Source: Linum tenue
Lineage: Eukaryota; Streptophyta; Magnoliopsida; Malpighiales; Linaceae
Length of the DNA stretch: 64,000 nucleotides
Reading direction: 5' to 3'
Assembly (NCBI GenBank): GCA_946122785.1
Contig: CAMGYJ010000005.1
Location: 88,654,547 to 88,718,546, forward strand
Below the pieces are notes generated by a model that worked only from the letters and a program-made list of their open reading frames with translations, searched no databases and was not told the origin of the DNA. The translations under genes were made by a program, and so were the position numbers. Shown piece by piece: positions 33,861 to 44,660 of this stretch; the stretch's first letter is position 1; each line of letters starts with the position of its first letter.

Positions 33861-34698
33861 TATATTTATAACTTCTTCCACTTATTTAATAATTTAGTTT
33901 ATATCAAATAATTTATAAAATTACTGGGATAAGATACATAAATAAGTATGTTCGTTTGTGATACATTAAGAAAGATATACGTCATACGCACGTTCGTTTG
34001 TGATATATAAGAAATAACTATCCCTCAATAAGCTCTATGTAATGTAATAGGAAGACTTAAATGATACGTCTGTTTGGTTGATACATAAAAAAATAAAATC
34101 AAGAAGAAAAGTATCACATTTATATACTGTTATGTAAAAATAATTGATTTTACAAAACCGTTATGAACGCAAGTAATCTAGAGTTTATGGTAAATTTGAG
34201 AGGTTTATACAATATATTTGCAATCACATAACTTTTATAGTACACAAATCTTTCGTACTGTGTGGTCTAATAATGAAGTCAGTTAAAAGAAATTTCAAAT
34301 TTGATTAACTTATTATTTAAAAGCAACTTACCTTACATATACTTAGTGCAAGGCAAATAATAAAGAGATAAATGGTGAATTTGGAGCTTTATATAATATT
34401 TCTGTAATTACGTAACAGTTATAGAATTGTGTTATAAAATCTTTCATACTATGTGATCTATTATCATAAAGAGTTTATGATGAAACTGGGATCTTCTAAT
34501 AATACATAAAATTATTGTGTAAACTATAGAATAAGTTTACACAAATCTTTCATATTATGTGATCTAATTTGTAATTACGATACTGTTATACAATAATGTT
34601 ACACAATATTACGATAAAATGTCATATATCAATATCATTACGAAAGTCTTATGTTACATGTCTATTTAATGATTACATGAAAATAACTATTATTCCTT
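33861..34698. other. Very AT-rich stretch, no gene seen
   Basis: Short degenerate repeats recur, for example ATCTTTCATACTATGTGATCTA and variants near 34245, 34440 and 34545. Possibly a Helitron interior. No open frame of note. Confidence 0.45.
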
Positions 34699-35072
34699 AC
34701 TCTTTATGTAACATGTATAAAATTATATTACTTTTATTCAGTTTAATAACTAAGATTTCATTGGGAAAAAAAATTAAACTAAATCATGGGGAAAGTTTTG
34801 TCCGCCCCCATGCAGTACTTGGGAAGAAAATATATTAACTGGGGACTGGGGTTAGGGGGAATAAAGATGAGAAAGCTTGTGGTACTCTTTATGTAAAATG
34901 TATAAAATTATATTACTTTTATTCAGTTTAATAACTAAGATTTCATTAAAAAAAAACAAAATTAAACTAAATCATGGGGAAAGTTTTGTCCGCCCCCATG
35001 CAGTACTTGGGAAGAAAATCTAATTAACTGGGGACTGGGGTTACGGGGAATAAAGATGAGAAAGCTTGCGGT
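34699..35072. repeat. Tandem duplication, two units of about 185-189 bp
   Basis: Unit 1 (34699-34883) and unit 2 (34884-35072) both run from ACTCTTTATGTAA(C/A)ATGT to GAGAAAGCTTG(T/C)GGT. They differ by a few substitutions and small indels. Confidence 0.92.
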
Positions 35073-35146
35073 ACTCACTACTCAGGAAGAAAAGCGGGGT
35101 TATAATGTAAAACAGTCCATATATTATATAATTCTCTAATGAACAG

Positions 35147-35736
35147 TAGGGGTGAACAAAGTAACCCGTGACCCGTCTCACCCGCCCGAACCCAAACCGA
35201 GATGGACGGTTTCATCAACTGTTGGGTGGGTCCGGATCTTGTAGAAGGGAAAAACTGCAATACATGGGCGGGTGCGGGTTGAAGGAATTTTTGTATATTA
35301 TCACCCGACCCAACCATCAACAAAGCCCTCTCTGTGTGCCATAAAACGTGATCTTTACTTCACATATAGATGGACACGTAAACAAATATACAGAGGGGAA
35401 AAGACAAAAAAAAATATATACAGAGGGGAAAGCAATAATGCGAGGGAGATCAATTATAAACATCACTGGATTGGAAACGTGAACTTCATATTCCCATGGA
35501 AAATAAACATCTTGGCAAAGAGAATGTTCAAAATTGTTGAAAAATTGTTGGAAAAATTGTTTGTATTGGGTTGGGTTGGGTTTTATTTGGGTTATATTTC
35601 AATTTGAACCAATCCAAACCGTCGGGTTATGATTTTTAGTGGGCGGGTTTGAGTTTTATGATGTGTAAACCGTAATGTATGGGTCGGGTGACTAAAGTGG
35701 TCAAAATCCAACCCACCCGACCCATGTACACCCCTA
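35147..35736. mobile_element. hAT-type element with 8-bp TSD
   Basis: Ends TAGGGGTGAACA and (complement) TAGGGGTGTACA, flanked by an exact 8-bp TSD ATGAACAG (35139-35146 and 35737-35744). 590 bp; the subterminal regions are rich in GGGTCGGGTG-type repeats on both sides. No transposase. Confidence 0.9.
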
Positions 35737-35839
35737 ATGAACAGTACTCTCGGAAAAAAATTCCACTTCCCTACTTTTTCGTAAGCAATAGTGAACGGCT
35801 GATTTTGGCCACTTGCGCTATTAATTATATAATTAAAAG

Positions 35840-36872
35840 CAGTGTTATGAAAATCGGGCCGGACCGGCCGGTTAGACAGGTAAAAACCGGAGCCGGGCAC
35901 AAGTCCGGCCGCGGAAGCACAAAAAACGGTCGGGCTGAGCAATTTAAGTGGTGCCTCTTTTTTTCATCTTTTAGACAAATAATAAATGGGAAGGAAACGA
36001 GGGAAGGGGAATTTAACTGGCGCATACTCCCTGCTAGGGGTGGGCATTGGGTGGGTCGGGTGGATTTTGACCATAAAATGCACCCACCCGCGCTTAAACG
36101 GATTGATAATTTTTAACCCACCACCCACCCACATTTAGTCTCGGGTTGGGTCGGGCGGATGGTGGATGATGCGGGTGGGTTTGTGGGTTCACCCACATCA
36201 CAATGTATATAATATAAAGGAGTCAACTTGACATGATAATGGGTGAAGATAATTATCGAGGGAAACAAGTAGTTGAAATAGGGTGAAAAATGCCGAATTA
36301 GTTTTTAAATTGGATAGAAATTCTATTATGAAAGAGTTTTCTACAGATTGAGACGATTATTAGGTGCAAAGAACTAAGGAAAATAATTCCACAAAGGAAA
36401 GAGCGGTGATCTAGGCACAAGAATTAGAGGAAAAAGTAAAGGGAAGATCTATTTGGAAGGTTGGCTTTGAGGTTCAAACTCCAGGAGCAGTCCGAGTTTA
36501 TATCTAACGTCTCCACTCTCCTCTCTCTAGCGCCAACGACTTTGATCTTTTTGCTGTTGGGTTGAGTGGGTCACCCGCACACTCACCCACAACCCACCCA
36601 CCACCCCGCGGATGGCTCCCAGCGCAACCCGTCACCCACCCACAAACCCACCCACTTAACGAAATTCGGGTCATGCCCAGCCCTACTCCCTGCAGCCCAC
36701 TATTATTGGCCTTTTGATTTTTTTTATCTTATTCTATTAATTTTGTCCTTTCTTTTTAAATCAAATACCGGTTTATGAACGGTTTTTAATACCGGTTAAT
36801 CAACGGTTATCCGATAAACCTTAAACCTCTCATTAATCCGGATCGATGTCCGGTTCGGTTTTGACAACACTG
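35840..36872. mobile_element. hAT-type element with a second hAT nested inside
   Basis: Ends CAGTGTTATGAAAATCGG and (complement) CAGTGTTGTCAAAACCGA, flanked by an exact 8-bp TSD ATTAAAAG (35832-35839 and 36873-36880). Without the nested element at 36035-36685 it is about 375 bp. GC-rich CCGG repeats lie at both ends. Confidence 0.9.
36035..36685. mobile_element. Nested hAT-type element
   Basis: Ends TAGGGGTGGGCAT and (complement) TAGGGCTGGGCAT, flanked by an exact 8-bp TSD CTCCCTGC (36027-36034 and 36686-36693). 651 bp with GGTGGGTGG-type subterminal repeats. It is inserted in the hAT element at 35840-36872. Confidence 0.92.
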
Positions 36873-36873
36873 A

Positions 36874-39800
36874 TTAAAAGTATAGTAGCTCAAAACAACA
36901 ATTACTGTACATCCAGACTGCTTTTCCTATTCATTATGACTCAAAATTACTATTCATCGAGTTCTTATTGGTTGTTGCTTTGATGTGGGTCCAGGTTTCC
37001 TTTCCTCTCCCTTTGAACTCTTGCCGAGACTGTGGGTTGGGTCTAACACGAAACCCTCTGCGAGGAAAATCGCGTTGGTCACAAATCGACGACATAGACC
37101 CGGTAAGGCCAACAAGCACTTTGGGATGTATCTGTCAGTTTTCTTTCGGTTTCGTTTGGTTACTTTAGATTGGGGCTCAGTTATCTATGCGCTGGAAGTT
37201 GGAACCCAACCATATTTCCCCTCTCTTTTCCCTTTTGATGGAGGTTTGTTCATTGTTGCCCTTTGCATTGGTCCTTTTGTGCAGCTGACCCTTTTTGATT
37301 GCTTTACATAGGTGGCAGAGAGTTACTGTTGGATGTTGTCAGGCATGCCATTTTGTCACCGTCAAATGGTCTCAATGGGAGAAGGGTGACTCCCCCTTTT
37401 GATTGACGCAGGCGTTCCTTGCAGAGAGATGATAGAGTGTGTCAGTGGGTGGAGGTATCAGGGAAGGCAAAAAAATCACAACAACTCTTTTTCTCCACCA
37501 CATATTCTAGCTACCCCTCATTCCTCTAACTTTTTCTTTTGCCAATCCCGTTTCTTTTCGCTCTTGCTGGTATCGCTCGCCCATCTCACTTTAAGATTCT
37601 TCCCTGCGATCAACGGGATCAGAGAGGAAATCGTCAAGTTCGGTCAGATCTCTCCGTCGTTAACTACGTCTATGGTGAGAAACTGAAAAGCGGATTCAAT
37701 TGGAAGGTTGTACGCATATAAAAAAGGTATTCCAAGAGGTTGCATCTCCATTGCTATTGCTACGATCACCGACGGTAGATGAGGTAAGCACGGTGGGAAT
37801 TTTGTTTCTCGGGTGAATATTCCCCCTCTTCAGATGGATTTGTTTTTCTATTCTCAAGTGGATTTGCTCTCTCTTTCTTCTCAAAGTGTTCGTTTGATCC
37901 CTTTTAGCTTTACAGGTTTATTCATAGTCTTTGGCCTCTCCGAGAAAGGAATGACCCAAAGGCTTGAATCGATTGGAAAAACACGCAGGCTATGGCGATA
38001 CGAAAGATCCCTGATGCTTTTGTGTAATATTAGGTATCTTCTTTCTCTTTTTCTTTGTGTTTTAGGTTTGGTATACTCATTTACTCCACCTCTTTGTGGT
38101 TCTTTTTCATGTCTAATCTCTTTCTTGGGGTCCGCCGGAGTTTGGGGCAATCATTTGGTAGGCTACATAGCTCCGGAGAAAGCTCCGACAAATCTTGGAT
38201 TCGGATACTTTATTCATTTAGATTGCAGGTGATTTTTTCTTCTGTGTCTCCACTGTGTTATATCTGTCTGGATTCGTTTTCCCTCTTTCTTCCTCTAAAT
38301 GAATTTGTATACACAGATGCGAGCAACTATGTCACCGTCGAAGGTCGTCAGTCGAGCTCTTAAAAACACCTTCGAGAACTATATATATTGACTGGAGTGA
38401 TGCCCATAATTTGCAACAGTTGCTTCTTTACTTCGGTGGATACAGCTCTGGGTGCTGTCAAATAAGTTGCTATGGTGAGTTTTTGTTTTTACGATTTGTT
38501 CCCTCTCTAATGATTTCCTTTGTTTCTCTTCTTTTAATCTCTCGGTTTGATGTTTTATTTGCAGTCTCCTTTTCCACCTTCCAGAAGGTGGTACTGGTAA
38601 TCACGATTACTGAATAGCAGGTGTCGATCGTAGATTTAAAGGTAGGGAAGATAACTGTTTTCTGATTGTTTACTTTGTCTTTGGGTAACTCCATGGTATA
38701 ATGATTCTTCTCTCTTTTTTTTTTTTGTTATTATTAATTGTGGTGTTGGTCTCTTCTTAATCACTTGATTAATGCTTTGGTGTATAAAGTAAGAGAAACA
38801 ATTAAATTTCTAAGGGGTTGGTGAATTACGTCCAATTTTCTCATCCCCTTGAGTCCTGGACATCACTAGACGTTTATAGTCCTTCTGCATAATGATAGAT
38901 TTCTGGGCATCGCCTAGAAGTTTTGGGTAATATGTTTTTTTTCCATTTGATTAGGCTTGGTTGCTTACAGTTTCATCCATAAATCATGTACGTATGGATA
39001 GTGGTTAAACCGTTAGAGAGTACCAGATATGCTTGATAGTTACTCAATGCTCAGCATTGTTCATGAACTGAGATAGACTTCCCAATTAATTTCAGTTGTG
39101 GTTATTAAGCCACTGGTGTGGATTGATTTGGCAAGTGAATGGTGATGATCTGTTGTCACTGTCTATGGTAAATCTTCAAGCTATATCTTGCATTTCTACG
39201 TTTTCCATTTTTGGAAAGTAAGACTTAATCATATATATAACTCTGTTTCTAACTTTTGTTTCCTTCTCTCACGTTATCTGCAACTAATGTATGAAGATGG
39301 ATTTTGTTTATGAGGGAGCTTTTGTTTTGTGATAATGTATTGAATCGCCTAACTAGACTGTGCCTTCATTGGTTTGAGTTTTTTTTAGTTTTTTTAATGG
39401 TTAGGGAGACTTTCTCTGTCGAGAAACTGTGCGGATTATCTCCCATTGTTATTGTAATTGCTTGCTGAGCTGGCTGTAACAATTTTGCAGGCTTCAGTTT
39501 GCTGGCTAAGCCGCATCGTTACCCTGACAACCGTGGACAAGTAAAGGTTCAATTGTAGATCGTAACTTTTTTTTTTATAGATATAGTGGTGTTGATTTAA
39601 ACATGTTGATTAATTAGCAAACTGAAAACATGTAAACCTCTTCTACTGATTATGTTGCTGGGTTATTTCTTGGTGATTCCTCAACTTTCAATGTGTCCGT
39701 GAGCTGCTGTTACTTGGAGAATAAAATGAAAAAAAAATTTGTTTTTGTTTTGGAGACTCGGTATTGAAGTACTATCAATTATTTAGTTTGTTGTTATTCT

Positions 39801-39875
39801 TTTTGGATGAACTCAAACAAAAAAAAACTTAAATTTTATCCATATCCCGACGCGGAGCGCGGGTAAGAAAACTAG
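36874..39875 (+). mobile_element. Non-autonomous Helitron H1
   Basis: The 3' end at 39875 reads CCCGACGCGGAGCGCGGG (a hairpin of about 7 bp), then TAAGAAAACTAG followed by T. The start is set by homology: TTAAAAGTATAGTAGC at 36874 matches TTAAAAGTATAATAGC at 39876, directly after the CTAG of H1. Both copies continue with CTGTACAT(C/T)CAGA and TTCTTATTGGTTG-like sequence. The usual 5'-TC is not seen, so the true 5' end is uncertain, also because the hAT element at 35840 sits exactly there. About 3 kb with T-rich tracts and possible splice sites (for example ACGACATAGACCCGGTAAGG), but no Rep/helicase motif. Open frames at 37813-38363 are not recognisable. Confidence 0.7.
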
Positions 39876-42318
39876 TTAAAAGTATAATAGCCCAATACGT
39901 CTGGCACTGTACATTCAGAAACATTTTTGCTGTTCATACACACTCGATTTTACTATTCACCGACTTCTGATTGGTTGCTTGGCTGTGGTGGCCCCTTTGT
40001 GTCCCCTTGGCTTCTCATTTACGCTTTTTCTTTTGCTTCTTTGTGACTCTGGAGGAAGCTGAGCGAAAAAATCGCGTTGATCACAGGTAGACTGACTAGC
40101 TCCAGTTAGACCGTAAAGCATTCTTGGGGTTGGGGATAGTTCTCCACGACTGAATTTTTACTGTTCGACCGTGACAGGAGAGAAACCCATGCCAGCTGTG
40201 AGTTTGACGATTGGAGCTCTCACTTTGGTCGCTGCGCTGATAGAGAGAGGGTCAGTGGGTGGAGGTGTCAGGAAGGAAAAGAAGTGTCGATGGGAATTTT
40301 GGGGACGTTGATTGGGCTGCTCTGATGGCCCCGCCTGAGGGATAGGATGACACCACGTCGATCATAAAAAAAAAGAAGCTTTTTTAGGTGTGGAGAAGCT
40401 TAGAGGGAATTTGTGGGATGAAGCGCCACGTATCCCACAAAATTTTGTCCACTCATTTTACCTAACTAGCACAATTTTTTATCTTCTCATTCAAGATTAC
40501 TTTTTGACCAGAGCAGGATAGAAGTTCAGAAGCCCTCTTGCAAATAGGAAATCTCTCTTCCTCTGCTCACACATTTGTCTCAACACCAACAAAGTTGAGT
40601 TTTCTCTCATATACTCTCTCCTTCTCCTTGTATTCTCTCAGATCGCCACTCCGAGCGGTTACCGAAGGGTTGCCGAGCACGCCATCGGCATTGGTTTTCG
40701 CAAGTCTCGACTAATCCCAGGTACAATTTTGTTTTCTTAAGGTTCTCATTTGAAATATGTTAAGGATCTGATTGTGGGTTTCTCAAAGGGTGTTTTTGAT
40801 ATTGTTTTTGCAGGATTGTTCATCGTTTTTGCCTTCTCCGTAGAACAGAAAGGCCCGAGCTCTGCATCTGATTTCATGTAACCTTCATTTTTTATGTTGG
40901 CTTTGGTAAGTAATTCTTTGGATGCTTTGGGTTTCGCTTTAGTTTGGTACTTCTCAGCGACAGAGGTTTTTCTTTTGGTTCAGTGGGTTGGATCTCCCTG
41001 TTTTCTCCCCAGCTGCTCTTCTACAACTCTCTATACAAGATCTGCTGCTAGGCTGGACAACACGAAGGTCCACATGTCATCGCCATGCTCAGCCGAGGTT
41101 GTGACCTGAGATTCAATCTCTTTTTTACCATCTCTACCACTTTATATCTACCCAGTTTTCTATTGATTTATTTGACTTTTGTTTGTTGATTTTGAAGGCA
41201 ACAAACTTTATAGTGCGGACGATGATAGAATTAAGCAGCAGGTTATGGAGCTCAATGTTCTATATTTCTTGAGTTATAGAGAGGAACTCTTTTTCTGGTT
41301 AGTTTCTCTCCTTTGTGATGTTAAGTTATACCTTCTTTTGCTATCACTGATTTTCCTGCTTTATCTCTTTCTTTTTCTCTCGAGATCGGATGGGATGGTT
41401 CGCTGGTTTGTCCAGTTTCTCCCACCTGCAACTGACAGAAAGTGGAACTCCAGGTTGCTCGATGGTTTTGTAATGAACATACATGTTTTTGGAGAAGAAG
41501 CGATCCACGGATTGGCATTTTGGTCTTAGGTAAATGTCTTATCTGTTGAATTTTTTCTCTCGATGGTCTTTCACGGGGTTCGTGCTCTCCCTTCTTTGAT
41601 ATTATTGATTCATTTAATTTCTTTCACGCTAACAGTAGAGGATTGCGCAGTCCCCGGAGGGAGCATCAAATGTCATTACGAAGCTTAAATACTGGCCTTC
41701 CCTTCGTTATAACTCTCCTTTCCCTATTTTTTCGATCCATCTCCCATGCATCTCTCTTCCAGTGGTCTTTTGATTGGTTGTAAGATCCAACTCACATTGT
41801 AGTTCCGTGAGAAGTTTGAAGATGGATTTTTGTTGAGGGAACTTTCTTCTGTAATCATGGTAGATCAGCTGTACCCCTTAAATACCTGTAATTAGATATG
41901 TTATAATATGCCAATTCACAGTTATCCAATATTTGCTACAATGCCATGTTTCTTTTAGATTTTGGTGTGTTCACACAGAATTTGATGGCCCAATGTTGTA
42001 ATATAACAAAAATTCATGTTGATGCATTAGAATTATGATAGTTATATGTTAATGAACATCAGTTCAATTCTACATTTTGGCTTATCTGTAACAAACTTCT
42101 TACTTTGCCTTAACGAAATGATTGTACGTTCCTTAAAGTAAAAAATGACTTGCTATTTGTTTACTATTACTGCCTTCCATTTCCTTGGATTTTGATTAAC
42201 AAATTAACTCTACATATGTACAATATAGATCACAGTAATAATTAAGCACAATTTTAACTTTTTTTTTTTTTATAAATGTGCCCCAAATCCCGGTGCAGAG
42301 CGCGGGTATGAAAACTAG
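39876..42318 (+). mobile_element. Non-autonomous Helitron H2, head-to-tail with H1
   Basis: Starts immediately after the CTAG of H1. It ends with CCCGGTGCAGAGCGCGGG, then TATGAAAACTAG (42318), followed by T. Its first 250 bp resemble H1, including AAATCGCGTTG(A/G)TCACA. The interior carries gene-like pieces with splice-type borders (around 40680-40725, 41090-41110 and 41200-41245) but no recognisable protein and no Rep/helicase. H1 and H2 have diverged in length and middle sequence. Confidence 0.7.
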
Positions 42319-42505
42319 TAATAATATAATAATGGCATTTCATTTTGAGATTTGCGTCCAGAAGATTTTCATTTGGAAACCAAAAGAAACGGTGGCTGGC
42401 ACCCGAACCAAAACAGAACCAGCGGCCCTAACAATATCTTGTTAATTATTTTTGGTGTCGCAGCTTCTGTATAGTTCTATTAACACTAGATTCAAAGTCT
42501 TATTA

Positions 42506-43584
42506 GGCTGACTCCAATGGGCACCCCATTTATGGGGGAGTCTGCAAAAATGAAGGAGGAGATGGTCCAATGGGGAGGTTTGGGGCGCCAAATATGGAGG
42601 ATCCTGCAAATGAAATTCCAAATTTGGGGATGGAAATGGGGGATCCCCCAAATATGGAGACTCCTCAAAGCCCGCCACGTGGCTTTTCTTTTTCTTTTTT
42701 CTTTTTTCTTTTTTCTTTTTAAGATTTTAGAGGTTAATTAGGTGTTTAATTTGGCGATTAGTTAGGGATTTAATTAGATCAATCATTTTTAAGTGTTGTG
42801 TGTAAACCCAAATCAGGTGAATAACTTTTTGCCAATGTTCAAGAAGACGCTAGGCGCTATCTAGGCGAGGAGGCACCCCCCAGCGCCCAGGCTGATTAAT
42901 CGTTGCCTAGGTGAGATTAAACGTTGAAAAAATAAAATGATAGATAAGCCATATTCCACAAAAACCCAAGTCGCCATATCATTATTCATCCATTCATATT
43001 CACATACAACCCATTTCCACAATCCCAAACATCCCAAGTCGCCAAACATGAGGAGGGATCTCACTGCTGGTCGATGAGGGAGAGCGGCTGGTTGAATAGA
43101 AATGAGAAATAGAATAGGGTTTAGGATTTTCACAAAAAGGCTACACTTTCCCCCTTTATTAGTTGTTCTGGGCGTCGCCCACCAGAGTGAAAACGCGCCT
43201 CCGAGTGCCTAGGTGCCTAGATCAATCGCCCAGGGCTAGGCGGGACGATTTTCTCCTGCCCAACTATTAATCGCGCCTAGGCGAGAGATTAATCGCATCT
43301 TCTTGAACACTGCTTTTTGCCAAAAAAAATTCGGACTCGGAATTTAACAAAATTTTATCGAAATTTTTTTATTTAAAAATGATGACGAACAATATAAAAA
43401 TTAACATGAACAAATTATATTAAGGCTACGATAAGTACATTTTTAAGTAAATAGAAAAACTAGAAAAATGAAAATCCCCAAATATAGAGATTGAAGCATT
43501 GGAGATAAAAAAGGAAAAATGGGGATCAATCCCCAAATTTGTGGATGAAGGCCCCAAATTTGGGGTTTTGCATTGGACTTGGCC
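42506..43584. mobile_element. PIF/Harbinger-type MITE split by a hAT element
   Basis: Ends GGCTGACTCCAATG and (complement) GGCCAAGTCCAATG, flanked by TTA (42503-42505 and 43585-43587), the PIF/Harbinger target. Subterminal CCCCAAAT.TGGGG repeats occur on both sides. About 590 bp without the insertion at 42833-43312. No transposase. Confidence 0.7.
42833..43312. mobile_element. hAT-type element nested in the PIF/Harbinger MITE
   Basis: Ends CAATGTTCAAGAAGA and (complement) CAGTGTTCAAGAAGA, flanked by an exact 8-bp TSD CTTTTTGC (42825-42832 and 43313-43320). Subterminal GCCTAGGCG-type repeats are present. The antisense open frame inside (43133-42861) is not recognisable. Confidence 0.92.
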
Positions 43585-43587
43585 TTA

Positions 43588-43960
43588 TAAGCCACTAGGC
43601 AACAAAATAAACAAACTAAGCGTTTCGATAAGGTTGTTGGTCTTTTATTTCACACCAATGTTAATCCAATAATCCAACAGATTATCAAGTTCAATTCTCA
43701 AACACACAAAATTAACTAGTTCAACAAATGCATCTCCATAGTCAGCTTTATTTTTTATTCTTTAAAATATAAAAGGTGGGTACACTTTATTACCCAATAA
43801 TGCAATGTTACTGTACATTATTTTGTCTCTTCTTCACCTCTTCTACATACATCTTCCATTTGTTTCCGGTTCACAAATGGTTCATCTTTGTGCTGGGATG
43901 GGAAAGAAACTCGGCTTTGCCCCCCCCCCCCCCCCTCTTTTTCCCTCGCCTCCTTCATAC
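43588..43960. other. No gene seen; C16 tract
   Basis: AT-rich sequence, then a homopolymer of 16 C (43920-43935). The left TSD of the next hAT element ends it. Confidence 0.6.
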
Positions 43961-44652
43961 TAGGGATGACAATGGTTCGGGTTAGTGCGGGTTTTGTCAA
44001 ACCCAAACCCATAGGTTTATCCGCCAAAAAAATCCGGGGTAAAACCCGTTGGGTTTGAAAAACTCAAACCCAACCCAACCCAACCCGCTGGGTATCCGCG
44101 GGTTCATGGGTACCCGTGGGTTTTTGTGGTAAAAAATTTACAATAACAAGTTTCTTTCAAAATAAAACTTTAACATCAATTTTTAATACAAATTAATCAT
44201 ATAAAAAATACCAATCTAGAGCATACAAGCAAACCACAAATGATCAATACAAATTGTTCAAAATTAAAGATAAATATCTATAAACAATAAGATTAATTGA
44301 AAACTTCTTCCTCGTCAACTAAGTTTCTTCACTCTCCACTTCATAATATCAGCTTCATTCTAAACAATTAGAAAGAACAAATTATACATGTCTCCACAAA
44401 CATAAAGAATATTAGTTGTTTAAGGAAGATATATTATTTAGAATATTAAATATACCGGAAAAGTAATTATATGTGTGTGGACGGGTACCCATGGGGCGAG
44501 TTTACCGAAACCCAAACCCAACCCGACCCGGTGAATAGTGTAGCGGGTTTAAACCCGAACCCGGTCCAAAACCCGTCAACATGGGTTTTACCCTTGTTGA
44601 CCGAGTTGGGTCGGGTGAGTACCCGTGGGTTCGGGTTTTGTTTCCATCCCTA
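43961..44652. mobile_element. hAT-type element
   Basis: Ends TAGGGATGACAATGG and (complement) TAGGGATGGAAAC, flanked by an 8-bp TSD with one mismatch, CTTCATAC (43953-43960) and CTTCGTAC (44653-44660). Subterminal GGGTTTG/CAAACCC repeats; AT-rich centre. Confidence 0.85.
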
Positions 44653-44660
44653 CTTCGTAC

